From Thalassotalea agarivorans (GTDB lineage: Bacteria > Pseudomonadota > Gammaproteobacteria > Enterobacterales > Alteromonadaceae): 64,000 nt of DNA. Of this stretch, positions 21,442 through 31,646 are shown in pieces. The notes under the pieces were generated by a model. That model ran no database searches. It saw only the letters and a program-made list of their open reading frames with translations, and had not been told where the DNA came from. The translations under genes were made by a program, and so were the position numbers. Location of the stretch: contig NZ_AP027363.1 of assembly GCF_030295955.1 (NCBI RefSeq), positions 2,046,001 to 2,110,000 of the forward strand, in the 5' to 3' direction. Position 1 is the first letter of the stretch. Every line of letters begins with the position of its first letter.

Positions 21442-22764
21442 CTATAGCTTTTCAAACTGTTCGGATAGCGCATTAAACTCATTCAATTGCCAACCATAAT
21501 TTTTAGCTAACTTTTTCCCTTCATTCAAAACGCTCAAACCACGTTCTTTATTCTTATAATGCAATTCAGTACTAGCCGCATAATAATACCAGTTGGGGTT
21601 ATATGATTGTTGCTCCTTCACCGAAGCTAGAAGTGCTTTTGCACGATCAGGATCTCTCAACAATTCGTTATCGCTTTCAATCAATAGTCTAGCTAGCCAA
21701 AATTGAGCGTACTGCTCTCCTTGCTCTGCCGCTTGCTCTAACCAAAACTTAGCTTTAACTTCATCTGTTTCGATAGCTCTACCTGATAAAAATTCACGAG
21801 CTAGTTTGTATTGAGCGCGCGCATAGCCGGACTGAGCTGCCCGCAGTAAGTATTGTATAGCTTCTTCTGAGTTTTTATTTGTGCCAAATCCCAACATTAA
21901 CATATAGGCATATTCATTCTCTGCCTCTGGCACACCTGCCTCTGCGGCACTTTTTACGTATGTTTTGTAAATATCACGACCCATATCTAATGAGGGGAAA
22001 GCGACACTAAGCATAGCTAATTGATACTGTGCGTATGGTTCACCACTTTCAGCATCTTTTTTCATTTGCTTAATCTTCTTTAAGAATTTTGGTTCACTCG
22101 ATTGAAGATATTGCATACTTAACTTCTGTCCCCATACACTCCTGCGACCAAAAGCTTTTACAGCTTGTTTATTGCCTCCTTTTCTTCTAGCTGGTCGGTA
22201 AACGTAGTATGAAAGTTGCTCTAAAATATTCGCGACCGCAAAAGGCTCAGTATAAAAGTTTTTATCTATTTCTATATCTTTTACTCGACCATCAGTATCG
22301 ACATCAAAGTGATAAATAGAAGATGCTAAAACTGTACCTCCAACAAACCTTGAACCTGAAGCCGTCCCTGATTTCTTTTGGATTTTTGGCCGCTTAATAT
22401 TTATCGTTTTACCTTTAATAACTGGGTAAATTTTAGTCGACAATGCTTGGTAGCCATAATGCTGTTTAAGCTGACTTTCTGCATACAGTTCTCTGACTGC
22501 TTGGCTCTGACTTGCAGGTAACGATGCCAAAATCCTTTTTGCTTTTTCACTGCCAAAATCTGCAGCTAGGCTCATATACATGACAGCCTTCATATTATCT
22601 ACAGCGACACCTTCGCCGTTAGAATAGGCATTGGCTACTTGCAATTGAGCATAAATGTCTCCCAAATGAGCACTGTTGATTAACTGTTGAAAATGCTCAT
22701 TGTTTTCATTTGCATATGCTGACAAAGAAAATACACACACGAGTGCTTTAACCCAATGTTTCAT
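21442..22764 (-). CDS. Sel1-repeat protein with an embedded TonB-C-like domain (paralogue of 10036-11550)
   Basis: A 440-aa exported protein (signal peptide about 1-18). Sel1 repeats (about 25-95; AQLQVANAYSNGEGVAVDNMKAVMYM) precede a TonB-C-like segment (about 140-200; SIYHFDVDTDGRVKDIEIDK, then LEQLSYYVYRPARR). At least three Sel1 repeats follow (about 240-355; AQYKLAREFLSGRAIETDEVKAKFWLEQAAEQGEQ region). It is the last gene of the beta-helix/sulfatase/GH2 operon, 24 bp after sulfatase 22789-24351. A paralogue beside another PUL unit argues for a function tied to polysaccharide uptake, perhaps contacting the TonB-dependent receptor; this is inference. Confidence 0.83.
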   Translation of the reverse strand: MKHWVKALVCVFSLSAYANENNEHFQQLINSAHLGDIYAQLQVANAYSNGEGVAVDNMKAVMYMSLAADFGSEKAKRILASLPASQSQAVRELYAESQLKQHYGYQALSTKIYPVIKGKTINIKRPKIQKKSGTASGSRFVGGTVLASSIYHFDVDTDGRVKDIEIDKNFYTEPFAVANILEQLSYYVYRPARRKGGNKQAVKAFGRRSVWGQKLSMQYLQSSEPKFLKKIKQMKKDAESGEPYAQYQLAMLSVAFPSLDMGRDIYKTYVKSAAEAGVPEAENEYAYMLMLGFGTNKNSEEAIQYLLRAAQSGYARAQYKLAREFLSGRAIETDEVKAKFWLEQAAEQGEQYAQFWLARLLIESDNELLRDPDRAKALLASVKEQQSYNPNWYYYAASTELHYKNKERGLSVLNEGKKLAKNYGWQLNEFNALSEQFEKL

Positions 22765-22788
22765 ACTATGTCCCTATAATAATTTTAG

Positions 22789-24351
22789 TTACGGCATCGC
22801 TCTGATTTGATCTATGCGCGTCTGCAGCTGATTAACGATTTCAGGATACTTTGTCGCAATATTGTTTTGCTCTGCAATATCATTGCTTAGATCAAATAGC
22901 TGCGGTTCGGATTGCAAACCATTTTCTATTGCGGTTTTGTTGGCTAACCAATCGGGTGTAGTCCCTGAAAATGGTTCGATATACTTCCACTTACCACTGC
23001 GAATAGAGACGGTAAATGATTCTTCTAACATTTCTTCTCGGCCAGTAGCTGATGCATCAAGCAATGCAGGTAACAAGTCGACACTATCAAGCGCTTCGCC
23101 TTGTTCGAGCTCTACAGATACAAGATTTGCTAACGAGCGATACAAGTCTATATGACTGATCAACGCACTGCTCTCTCCAGCCGATGTTATGCCGTTAGGA
23201 AAAGTAACAATCATAGGCACTCGTGTACCTGCTTCATAAGCACTGTATTTGCCGCCTCTAAAGCCCGCTGAAGGGTCATGTTCACCTTTAAGCTCTTCTG
23301 CCTGATCAGCGTAGCCATCGTCCATTACCGGGCCATTGTCACTTGAAAACACAATTAAGGTGTTGTCATAAACGCCTGCATCTTTTAACGCTTGAACAAT
23401 TCGTCCCGTCATCCAGTCCATTTGCAATATTGCGTCACCACGGGGCCCCATGCCAGACTTACCCACAAACATTTCGTTTGGTACACGCGGTACGTGAATA
23501 TCATGAAAAGGAAAATAAAGCAGAAACGGCTTTGCTTTATTTTGCTCAATAAAATCAATCGCTTTATTGGTAAAAACCGTGTGAAAATCTTCGTCTACCC
23601 ATTCCGCTTCATGACCACCTTTCATCCAGCCAATACGGCTAATACCATTGACTATGGTGCGGCTATGCTGCAGATCAGCACCTTGTTTCAATAGTTGAGG
23701 TGATTCTGTACCCACTGGACGACTACCAATGCGCTGTTGATAACTAATTTCTATCGGGTTAGCGGGATCTAAGTTGACCACATGATGATTTTCTAAATAC
23801 ACGGTAGGTACTCTATCGCCCGTAGCCGGCATCAAAAAACTATAGTCAAAGCCTAGCTCCAACGGACCTGGTTTAACCGCCTCGTTCCAGTTAACATGGC
23901 CTCGTCCCAAACCGAGGTGCCACTTTCCAACAACGGCTGTTTTATATCCTGCCTTTTTCATCATATCAGGCAAGGTGGGCGTATCAGGATCGATAATAAG
24001 TGGCGCATCTCCAGGTAAAATCGCCGCATTATTCCTAAAAGCGTATTGACCTGTTAGCAAAGAATATCGAGAAGGCGTACACGTTGCAGCAGAGCTATGT
24101 GCGTCGGTAAATCGAATGCCTTCTCGAGCCAAAGCATCAATACTTGGCGTTTGTGTTGCCGTCATGCCATAGCTACTGAGATCGCCATAGCCAAGGTCAT
24201 CAACGTAGAAAATAACGACATTGGGTTTTATCGTGTCTTTTCTAACGAGTGCTTCATCAGTGCCGTGCTGCGCGCTTTCTTGTTGGCTGCATGCAGACAA
24301 CAATGAGCAAAGCACAACGCTACAGGTAAATTGAATTAGTATTTTTTTCAT
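22789..24351 (-). CDS. Lipoprotein sulfatase (paralogue of 6902-8449)
   Basis: S1-family sulfatase of 520 aa with lipobox LSAC (Cys 21) followed by SQQ, suggesting an outer-membrane lipoprotein. Motifs are FYVDDLGYGDLS, C-T-P-S-R (Cys 91), GKWHLGLGRG and SSDNGP. It is collinear with 6902-8449. GAGGGT lies before the ATG. It begins 15 bp after the stop of sulfatase 24367-25827 in the same operon. The specificity is not known. Confidence 0.93.
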   Translation of the reverse strand: MKKILIQFTCSVVLCSLLSACSQQESAQHGTDEALVRKDTIKPNVVIFYVDDLGYGDLSSYGMTATQTPSIDALAREGIRFTDAHSSAATCTPSRYSLLTGQYAFRNNAAILPGDAPLIIDPDTPTLPDMMKKAGYKTAVVGKWHLGLGRGHVNWNEAVKPGPLELGFDYSFLMPATGDRVPTVYLENHHVVNLDPANPIEISYQQRIGSRPVGTESPQLLKQGADLQHSRTIVNGISRIGWMKGGHEAEWVDEDFHTVFTNKAIDFIEQNKAKPFLLYFPFHDIHVPRVPNEMFVGKSGMGPRGDAILQMDWMTGRIVQALKDAGVYDNTLIVFSSDNGPVMDDGYADQAEELKGEHDPSAGFRGGKYSAYEAGTRVPMIVTFPNGITSAGESSALISHIDLYRSLANLVSVELEQGEALDSVDLLPALLDASATGREEMLEESFTVSIRSGKWKYIEPFSGTTPDWLANKTAIENGLQSEPQLFDLSNDIAEQNNIATKYPEIVNQLQTRIDQIRAMP

Positions 24352-24366
24352 CTATGCTACCCTCGA

Positions 24367-25827
24367 CTATTTTGCTGAATTCCAAACAACACTTTGCATC
24401 TTGATTTCAAAGTCTTTGATCAATGGCTGATAAGCTTTGTCTTGTGCAAGGTTATTCCACTCATGAGGATCTGTTTCGAGGTTATAAAGCGCTTTACGAC
24501 CATCAGCGTATACTGTGAAACGGTACTTGTCTGTCACAACACCGTAACTTCCTTTGGCGCTACTGGTATGAACAAGGTTGGTCCAACTGCTTGAGCTATC
24601 GGCTAACAATGGCACAAGGCTATTACCGTGATAGACAATCGATTCAGGCGCTGATATCCCTGTTAACTCCATTATGGTGGGGTACAAATCGATATTTTGT
24701 ACAACTTGCTCCACGACATCGCCTGGTTTGATTCCAGGTGCTTTAATTAATAGTGGGCTTCGAAGTGATATATTAAAAGGCGTGTTTTTACGCCACAAAC
24801 CATGGTCGGTTAGATGATAACCATGATCGCCCCAAACAATGATAATGGTATCTTCGTATAGGCCTTCTTCTTTTAACGCATTGATAATTTTACCCATTTG
24901 GGCATCTGCGAACGACGTACTCGCCATATAACCGCGTATCAGCTTTTGTGCAGTTTCATCATCGACACCTTCATTCCATAAGCCGTTTCGCGTTTTACTT
25001 TTATATGTTTGCGCATCAAACTGTTGTTTTGCACCTTCAGGAAAATCGGCAATCTTTCCCGCATCGGCTGGATACATATCAAAATATCGTTTTGGTGCCA
25101 CCCATGGCATATGCGGACGAGAGAAGCCAGCGGCAATCATAAAAGGTTTAGATTTGTCGCGGCGATGTTTGATCATATCAACAACATCTTTAGCTACTTT
25201 ACCATCGTTAAGCAAATCATCAGGGCCATCAACAGAAGCGTACATTAATGCACCGGGACCAGAGCCCTTTTTAAGATAGTCTTTGATTTGGTCTTCACGC
25301 CCTCCTATATCAACAATACGTTGTTGAATTTCTGGACCACCATCTTTGAATCGACTTTTTGGCCAAAATTCGCCAGCCACATGCCATGTGTGTTTCTCAG
25401 ATGACGGCACGTTGCCGTGGTATAGCTTGCCGCGAGTAGCAGTCCAATAACCATTGTCCTTCAAAATACGTGGCCAGGTCGTTTGCTTAACAATGAGCTT
25501 AGGGTGCTTATTGTCTTTGAAATTGTCGTGATTATTGTCAAAGCGAATTCCGGTCAGCATCGCAGCCCTTGAAGGGTTGCAAAGCGGATAATTAACATAG
25601 GCACGATCAAAACGCACGGCGTCGTGAGCAAATGCATCAATATTAGGTGTTTTGGGCTCTGCCTCACCGTATGCGCCAATCAGAGGCCTTAAATCATCAA
25701 ACGCCACAAACAAGATATTAGGTTTGTTCTTCGCTTCATTAGTGTCTGCAGCATAAACACTGTTGATGCTTATCCAGCCCAGCATAACCAGCACAATAGT
25801 CATCATTGAATTAATTAAAACTTTCAT
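24367..25827 (-). CDS. Sulfatase, iduronate-2-sulfatase-like
   Basis: S1-family sulfatase of 486 aa with a signal peptide (to about residue 27). The metal site is LFVAFDDLRPLIGAYG, the formylglycine motif C-N-P-S-R has its Cys at residue 83, and the second metal site is WGDHGYHLTDHG. It is the same branch as the truncated gene at 1-1381 (compare LIGAYGEAEPKTPNIDAFA and VRFDRAYVNY). It lies 55 bp after the GH2 gene and 15 bp before the lipoprotein sulfatase. The ATG is preceded by AAGAGAG. Confidence 0.93.
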   Translation of the reverse strand: MKVLINSMMTIVLVMLGWISINSVYAADTNEAKNKPNILFVAFDDLRPLIGAYGEAEPKTPNIDAFAHDAVRFDRAYVNYPLCNPSRAAMLTGIRFDNNHDNFKDNKHPKLIVKQTTWPRILKDNGYWTATRGKLYHGNVPSSEKHTWHVAGEFWPKSRFKDGGPEIQQRIVDIGGREDQIKDYLKKGSGPGALMYASVDGPDDLLNDGKVAKDVVDMIKHRRDKSKPFMIAAGFSRPHMPWVAPKRYFDMYPADAGKIADFPEGAKQQFDAQTYKSKTRNGLWNEGVDDETAQKLIRGYMASTSFADAQMGKIINALKEEGLYEDTIIIVWGDHGYHLTDHGLWRKNTPFNISLRSPLLIKAPGIKPGDVVEQVVQNIDLYPTIMELTGISAPESIVYHGNSLVPLLADSSSSWTNLVHTSSAKGSYGVVTDKYRFTVYADGRKALYNLETDPHEWNNLAQDKAYQPLIKDFEIKMQSVVWNSAK

Positions 25828-25882
25828 CGCACTCTCTTATTATTGTTTTAGTTCGTTGTTGTTTCAGTATTCCTAGCAACCA

Positions 25883-28378
25883 CTATTGCTTTGATTCAAT
25901 TTGTACAGGCAAAACGTTCAACTGTTTGCTGTATCCCGTTACGGTAATTTGACCCACTTTCCCTTTTTTGCTTTGCACTACAACAAGGGCCTTGCCATTG
26001 AAGGCTCGTCGATAGTCTGCAACAAAAGGTTCTGTTGTAGCAGAGTCGCCGTTACCAACAGCAATGATCTTGCCCGGCCCTTCAATGCTAAAATGGATCA
26101 GGTTATCGGCATTTGGTACTAAATTGCCCTTTGCATCCAAAACATCAACGGTAATAAAGGAAAGATCTTTGCCGTCAGCTGTGATTGCATGTCTATCTGC
26201 GGTCAATTTAACTTGCGTTGCCATGCCGGCAGTAAAAACTTGCTTTTCTGCAACGACTTTACCTTGGTTATAAGCAACTACCTTAATATCGCCAGGCTGA
26301 TAGTTAACCAACCATTGCAAGCGATAAGGAGAATCAAAATGTTTGATGTTTTTCTTGTAACGAAGCGCTACTGGAATGCGCACTGTATCAACGCCCATCA
26401 CTTTCTTCCCTTGTGATACACCGTTAACAAAAAGCTCAACTTCTTCGGCGTTAGAATAGGCAACGACAGGTATGCTTTCGCCAACTTTGTTTGGCCAATT
26501 CCAATGTGGAAGCACATGTACCATAGGCTTCTTTGTCCAGCGGCTTTGATACATAAAGAATCTGTCTTTAGGAAAACCAGCTAAATCGACCGCTCCAAAA
26601 GATGAACTGCGCGCAGGCCAATCTTGATTCCAGTAAAACTTGTTGCCGTGATCGCGACCGCCATATGGAGTCGGCTCACCTAAGTAATCAAAACCGGTCC
26701 AAATATACTCCCCCATGACGGCAGGGTTTTTATCTAGGTTGTACCATTCAACGTCAGGTATGTAGGCCCAGTATGGCGCGTAATTGTCGTAACTACTGAC
26801 ATATTTCGATGGATGTTTTTCTAGTGGTTTAACAGGAAAGTGATACTCTCCTCTCGTACTCACAACAGATGATGTTTCTGTACCTAATATCGGCTTTCCT
26901 TTATATCGTTTAATGATATCGCCGTATTCAGTTGCTTTGTAATTTAAGCCAACAATATCTATCTCATCGGCAATTTTACTTTTTACAAATGCTGGATAAT
27001 CACTGAGTCCTGCTGTTACCAGTCTTGTTGGGTCGGCTGCTTTAACGATACTAGTTAAACGCTTTGCGTATTTCCAACCATCATTCTTTTTTTGCTCATA
27101 GATTTCGTTGCCAATGCTCCACATAATGACAGAAGGATTGTTACGGTGGATTCTAACTGTGTCGGTTAGATCTTGCTCTGACCACTCGTCATAGTACTTA
27201 TGATAACCATTGACCACGGTATGCTTCGGTTTTTTCCATGTATCAAAGGCTTCTATTTGCAGTAAAATCCCCATTTTATCAGCAAGCTCTACTAGTTCTG
27301 GAGACGGTGGATTGTGGGCTGTTCGAACTGAATTTACGCCCATTGCTTGCATAATCTCTAGTTTACGCTCAATTGCTCGTTCATTTACCACAGCACCCAG
27401 CGGCCCGTTATCATGGTGTAAACAAACCCCTTGAATTTGCACTCGACGGCCATTTAACCAGAAGCCGTCATCAGCTTTGTATTCAATACTGCGAACACCC
27501 AATGGCTGTATGTCGGTATCAATAACGTTACCGTCCTTACGCAGCGTAGTAATTACTTTATAGCGATAAGGGTTATCCACGTCCCACCTGATAGGCTGGT
27601 CAATCGTTAATTTTGCTTCTACGCTGTTTTTGTTGCCAATTTGCGTTGTGATAGTTTGTTCAACTGCGGTCACAAGACGCTCGTCGGCATCTAAAATATC
27701 AAACGAAACATCATATTTACCGGCATTTGCAAAACTATTGATTTGAGTTTTGGCGATAACCTTGGCACTGCTCGTCGAAATGTTTGGTGTGGATATTTGG
27801 GTTTCCCACTGCGCTATATGGGTTTGGTTATCAAGTTCAATCCAAGTATTTCGATAAATACCGGAACCTGGATACCAGCGAGAGGCATAATTCTCAGGCG
27901 CGGTTTTAACGGCGATAACATTTTCTGACCCAACTGCAACTAACAGATCAGTAATGTCATAGGCAAAGCCGATATAGCCAAAGGGACGCTTTCCTGCTAG
28001 TTGTCCATTTACGTACACTTCGCTGTTTGCCATGACTCCGTCAAATGTGACCGTTACTCGCTTACCTTCAGCTTGCTTTGGCACGACAAACCGTTTGCGA
28101 TACCATGCCGTACCAAACACTGGCAAACCACCATTGCGGGCACTGTATTTCTTTGAAAATGGCCCTTCAATCGCCCAATCATGCGGTAAGCTAATGGTGC
28201 GCCATTTAGCGTCATTGAAGCTCGGTTTAGCCGCTTGGTCATTATCGATAATAGCAAACTGCCAATTAGCATTAAAACTTTGCTTTTCCAGGCTGTAAGT
28301 AATGTTTTCAGCATGGATTGTTAAGGCAGTAAACACTAACCCCAATATACTCACTAACTTCAGAATCTGTTTTTTCAT
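25883..28378 (-). CDS. Exported GH2 glycosidase, probable beta-galactosidase
   Basis: An 831-aa GH2 enzyme with sugar-binding, Ig-like, TIM-barrel and extra C-terminal Ig-like domains (DUF4982-type). The acid/base is E425 in MWSIGNEIYEQ and the nucleophile E501 in ILGTETSS. A GTG at 28387 opens the longest frame, but AAAGTGA, which includes that GTG, is well placed as ribosome-binding site for the ATG at 28378. That ATG also starts a clean signal peptide (MKKQILKLVSILGLVFTA), so 28378 was chosen. It begins 13 bp after the stop of sulfatase 28392-29837. It resembles the GH2 at 34212-36683. Beta-galactosidase is the commonest activity for this architecture, but others occur. Confidence 0.92.
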   Translation of the reverse strand: MKKQILKLVSILGLVFTALTIHAENITYSLEKQSFNANWQFAIIDNDQAAKPSFNDAKWRTISLPHDWAIEGPFSKKYSARNGGLPVFGTAWYRKRFVVPKQAEGKRVTVTFDGVMANSEVYVNGQLAGKRPFGYIGFAYDITDLLVAVGSENVIAVKTAPENYASRWYPGSGIYRNTWIELDNQTHIAQWETQISTPNISTSSAKVIAKTQINSFANAGKYDVSFDILDADERLVTAVEQTITTQIGNKNSVEAKLTIDQPIRWDVDNPYRYKVITTLRKDGNVIDTDIQPLGVRSIEYKADDGFWLNGRRVQIQGVCLHHDNGPLGAVVNERAIERKLEIMQAMGVNSVRTAHNPPSPELVELADKMGILLQIEAFDTWKKPKHTVVNGYHKYYDEWSEQDLTDTVRIHRNNPSVIMWSIGNEIYEQKKNDGWKYAKRLTSIVKAADPTRLVTAGLSDYPAFVKSKIADEIDIVGLNYKATEYGDIIKRYKGKPILGTETSSVVSTRGEYHFPVKPLEKHPSKYVSSYDNYAPYWAYIPDVEWYNLDKNPAVMGEYIWTGFDYLGEPTPYGGRDHGNKFYWNQDWPARSSSFGAVDLAGFPKDRFFMYQSRWTKKPMVHVLPHWNWPNKVGESIPVVAYSNAEEVELFVNGVSQGKKVMGVDTVRIPVALRYKKNIKHFDSPYRLQWLVNYQPGDIKVVAYNQGKVVAEKQVFTAGMATQVKLTADRHAITADGKDLSFITVDVLDAKGNLVPNADNLIHFSIEGPGKIIAVGNGDSATTEPFVADYRRAFNGKALVVVQSKKGKVGQITVTGYSKQLNVLPVQIESKQ

Positions 28379-28391
28379 AGCGATCACTTTA

Positions 28392-29837
28392 TTATTTCTT
28401 CTCTTGCTTCTTCCAAGGGTTCGGAAGTTTTTTCAAGGTAAACTCAGGGTGATAGGTACGTGAATCCCGCACTATGCCATTCATTTTTTCGACAACATCA
28501 GGAAAAGATTTTGCTAGATTGTTTGACTCTGAAATATCCTTGGTTAAATCATAGAGTTCGTCTGGCTTTTTATACTTTTTAACAAGCTTCCATTTTCCCA
28601 TTCTTAACGCTTGTAAAGGACCTTCTTTCTCATTGAATTCCCAATACAACGATTCATGCTGTGCTTGTGACGCATCACCTTTAAGCGCCTTAACCATTGA
28701 AATGCCGTCAGTTTTTGGGCACTTTGACGCTTGAGATAATTCGCAAAACGTTGGCATCATGTCCCAGAATGCCGAAATATGCTCAGACGTACTGTTTGCT
28801 TTGATGTTGTTAGGCCATTTGGCGATAAAAGGAACTCTTATTCCACCTTCATAAAGATCTCTTTTTTGACCACGCAAAGGTCCATTGCTGTTGAAAAAGT
28901 CCTTGTCATATTCATGGCCATTGTCACTAGTAAATATCACAAGAGTATTCTCTGAGAGTCCTTTTTCTTCTAGTGCTGCTAGCAAGCGACCAATATCTCT
29001 GTCCATTCTTGAAATCATGGCGGCGTAAGTGACATTTCCTTCTGCGTCATTGCGATAATGCCCTTGAGTGTCCATCTTACGCTGTGGCCATCCAAGCTTG
29101 AGATACTGTTCTTTAGAATCACCAGGCACGGTGAGTGCTAGATGAGGAATAGTGTAGGATAAGTAAAGGAAAAATGGCGTATCCTTAGATTGCTGAGCAA
29201 CGTAATTTAGCGCCTTATCTGTGAACAAATCATGAATGTAGACACCTTTGTTATTCATGAAATCATTGTCTTTTAACTCGAAGGGTTGGTCATTTTCAAA
29301 CAAACGATGCCAATAATGGTGATGTGCATCTAAGTGCGTTCTAAGGCCATAAAAATAGTCAAATCCTTGATGACTTGGCATAGACGCCAAGTGTTCGCCT
29401 TTTTCTTCTTTTGCTTCAGACATCCCCCACTTACCAATAATGGCAGTGCGATAGCCATTGTCCTTGAGCATTTCAGCAATAGTCGTATCTTCTGGTGACA
29501 AGTCGACAGGCGTGCCACTGTTAGTCCATTTAGGGTTTCCTCGAATAGGACTGTGCCCACTGTGAAAACCGGTTAATAAACTGGCTCTTGATGGGCCACA
29601 TACAGTCGAGCCTGCATAATGTTGGGTGAATTTTACGCCTTGCTGAGCCATTAAATCTAACGTGGGTGTTCTCGTTTTAGTTTGACCAAACGCGCCGATA
29701 TCGCCGTAACCCAAATCATCGGCAAGAATATAAATAATATTAGGTTTACTGGTTTTTTGCTCAGCCGCACTTGCGGAAAGTGAAACGACAATAAAAACAG
29801 TAAAAACGTAACATAGGTAGTTGGTAAAATATTTCAT
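28392..29837 (-). CDS. Exported sulfatase
   Basis: S1-family sulfatase of 481 aa with a signal peptide (about 1-25). Motifs are YILADDLGYGDIGAFG, C-G-P-S-R (Cys 80), GKWGMSE and TSDNGHEYD. GKWGMSE replaces the GKWHLG/HMG seen in most other sulfatases here, so the His of that active-site loop is missing, as in some family members. The C terminus is basic (LKKLPNPWKKQEKK). It lies 9 bp after the beta-helix gene and 13 bp before the GH2 start. Confidence 0.93.
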   Translation of the reverse strand: MKYFTNYLCYVFTVFIVVSLSASAAEQKTSKPNIIYILADDLGYGDIGAFGQTKTRTPTLDLMAQQGVKFTQHYAGSTVCGPSRASLLTGFHSGHSPIRGNPKWTNSGTPVDLSPEDTTIAEMLKDNGYRTAIIGKWGMSEAKEEKGEHLASMPSHQGFDYFYGLRTHLDAHHHYWHRLFENDQPFELKDNDFMNNKGVYIHDLFTDKALNYVAQQSKDTPFFLYLSYTIPHLALTVPGDSKEQYLKLGWPQRKMDTQGHYRNDAEGNVTYAAMISRMDRDIGRLLAALEEKGLSENTLVIFTSDNGHEYDKDFFNSNGPLRGQKRDLYEGGIRVPFIAKWPNNIKANSTSEHISAFWDMMPTFCELSQASKCPKTDGISMVKALKGDASQAQHESLYWEFNEKEGPLQALRMGKWKLVKKYKKPDELYDLTKDISESNNLAKSFPDVVEKMNGIVRDSRTYHPEFTLKKLPNPWKKQEKK

Positions 29838-29846
29838 AAAAATGGC

Positions 29847-31532
29847 CTATTCTTGTAGTTCTATGGCACCAATGTCGGGCAATCCCTTTATAGGGTTGCC
29901 TAAAACATCATGAGGAGACTGCAGTCCGACAATAAGTCCTGTCGAGTCATTCGGAATGCGCGGAATGTTTATGCCTTTATCTTTTATCAAGGCAATGTTT
30001 TGCGGTGTGTAATCTTTAAGGTTAAGCCCGCCTGGATTGACAAAGTTTGCATTGCCGTATATCGGGCTAGCATCTTGTACAAGTACTTCTTTAGGCCAGT
30101 TACCTTGCTTAAGATAAAGGTTATTTTCAAAGATAAAGTGTTTTAAATTGACATCATCTTTGTCACTTTCTGGTACATACTGATCGCCTTTGACTAGCTG
30201 ACTGTCGCCCATAATATGAAAGATGTTGTTTGCAATAAGCGCGCCTTCCGCAACTTTTGTGACAGCTATTTTTGCCGTGATTTCGCTATCAACAAAAATG
30301 GTGTTGTTGTATATGTAGCTATTGTAGGGACCATGCCTTTTACGTGGCTTTCGCTTATTACCGATTTTTTCTGAACCGACAAAGCCGCTAAACCAAAACG
30401 TTTTACCCTCTTGAAAGGCAACGCCTTTTTCCTTAACACGATGACCGTCGTTAACGCTGACGTTGTATCGGTAGGTATTGTTAAAGTTATTACCCAGTAT
30501 TTCGATAAAGCCACCAGCATTGTTAGCCGAAAGGTTGTATTGAACAATCACATTACTGCAGTTGAAATCGATATGAAAACCGGCTGAATCTCCCGGCCCA
30601 TTAGCGTTTAAAAATTGATTGTGCTCGACAATAATATTGTCACTACCCCAGGTCCACATTCCGCTACCTCGCGCCCAATTTCGACTGTCTTGCGCGCTGC
30701 CAGAGCTATCTACGATATTATGTTTGACCTTTGCACCAGCGACACCGCCCATTTGCATGCCGGGACCGCCAGTATGGATAACGCGATTGTTATCAAGCAA
30801 CACATTAGTGATATTTCGTTTACCACTAAACTTAATACCTGTATGCCCTACCGCTTGTACTTGGCTATTAGAGACTGAAATATTCGTCAGTAGCGTTTGT
30901 GGCAGACTGATAAAGTAAATACCAAAGCCGTATGCTTCGGTTCCATTAGCCGTTACTGTTTCTTGATAAGAACGCTGATAACCTTCATCTTTGGCATAGA
31001 TGTTGGTTACTTTGACTTTATTCATGTGAATCTGAGCGTATTCACCTGCGTCACTTGTAATTACGGCTATACCAACTCGCATGTTAGGCTTTTTGGCCTT
31101 TCTCATCTTTTTTAATAATTGAGCAGGCAAAACAATATCGCCACCACCGTTTGCGGTTATTGATAGGTTTTCGACAATAATATGATCGCTATCAGCCAAT
31201 AAAATTCCAGCAAACTCGCCTTTAGCATTGATTGTCGCAGGAGTCGCTGAAGATGTAGTCTCATAGGAAGAGATAACAATAGGCTTTTCGATAGTGCCAG
31301 AAACGTTATAGAGGCTAATAGAGCCTTTAAATGTTTGACCCGCTGCAAGCAGAATCTGATCGCCTGCAGAAATTTTTGCCGAAGTTAACCGAGCAAGTGA
31401 TTGCCAAGGCTGGCTTGGTTCTGTGCCGAGATTATCATCACTGCCCTGCTGACTATTAATATAATAATTTGTTGCATCGACAGATATCGAAAAAGTGATA
31501 ACTAAGAGCGCTACTAGCTGTCGTATATACAT
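29847..31532 (-). CDS. Exported right-handed parallel beta-helix protein, putative polysaccharide-active enzyme
   Basis: A 561-aa protein with a signal peptide (about 1-20) and the typical beta-helix entry TNYYINSQQGSDDNLGTEPS followed by PWQSL. Many Asn-rich coils follow (VEHNQFLNANG, IVQYNLSANNAGG, YRYNVSVNDGH). The fold is shared by polysaccharide lyases and by glycoside hydrolase families such as GH28, GH82, GH110 and GH141. I cannot assign it to one. It is the first gene of the long operon down to 21442, with a perfect operator palindrome 60 bp upstream. It is the only candidate in the window for a chain-cleaving or unusual-linkage enzyme. Confidence 0.82.
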   Translation of the reverse strand: MYIRQLVALLVITFSISVDATNYYINSQQGSDDNLGTEPSQPWQSLARLTSAKISAGDQILLAAGQTFKGSISLYNVSGTIEKPIVISSYETTSSATPATINAKGEFAGILLADSDHIIVENLSITANGGGDIVLPAQLLKKMRKAKKPNMRVGIAVITSDAGEYAQIHMNKVKVTNIYAKDEGYQRSYQETVTANGTEAYGFGIYFISLPQTLLTNISVSNSQVQAVGHTGIKFSGKRNITNVLLDNNRVIHTGGPGMQMGGVAGAKVKHNIVDSSGSAQDSRNWARGSGMWTWGSDNIIVEHNQFLNANGPGDSAGFHIDFNCSNVIVQYNLSANNAGGFIEILGNNFNNTYRYNVSVNDGHRVKEKGVAFQEGKTFWFSGFVGSEKIGNKRKPRKRHGPYNSYIYNNTIFVDSEITAKIAVTKVAEGALIANNIFHIMGDSQLVKGDQYVPESDKDDVNLKHFIFENNLYLKQGNWPKEVLVQDASPIYGNANFVNPGGLNLKDYTPQNIALIKDKGINIPRIPNDSTGLIVGLQSPHDVLGNPIKGLPDIGAIELQE

Positions 31533-31591
31533 GAATTTGTCGTTTTATTTTTATGCATTTTTAACAGATTCTACACAATCAAAAACAAAAA

Positions 31592-31605
31592 GGAAAACGT
31601 TTTCC
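31592..31605. promoter_or_regulatory. Predicted LacI-family operator, beta-helix/sulfatase/GH2 operon
   Basis: GGAAAACGTTTTCC is a perfect 14-bp palindrome, 60 bp upstream of the beta-helix start codon and just downstream of the transporter gene. It suggests that the operon has its own regulated promoter in addition to any read-through from lacI-transporter. Confidence 0.75.
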
Positions 31606-31646
31606 CAAATTTAACAAAAATACCCTATTATCGATTTATTTAGTAA

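Noticed and set aside
27529-27542. CAATAACGTTACCG inside the GH2 gene 25883-28378 as an operator
   Set aside because: It lacks the G at the conserved left position and lies deep in a coding region, unlike the ten accepted sites.
31533-31646. Terminator between the symporter and beta-helix genes
   Set aside because: No stem followed by a T-run could be found on the minus strand; the only clear structure is the operator palindrome.
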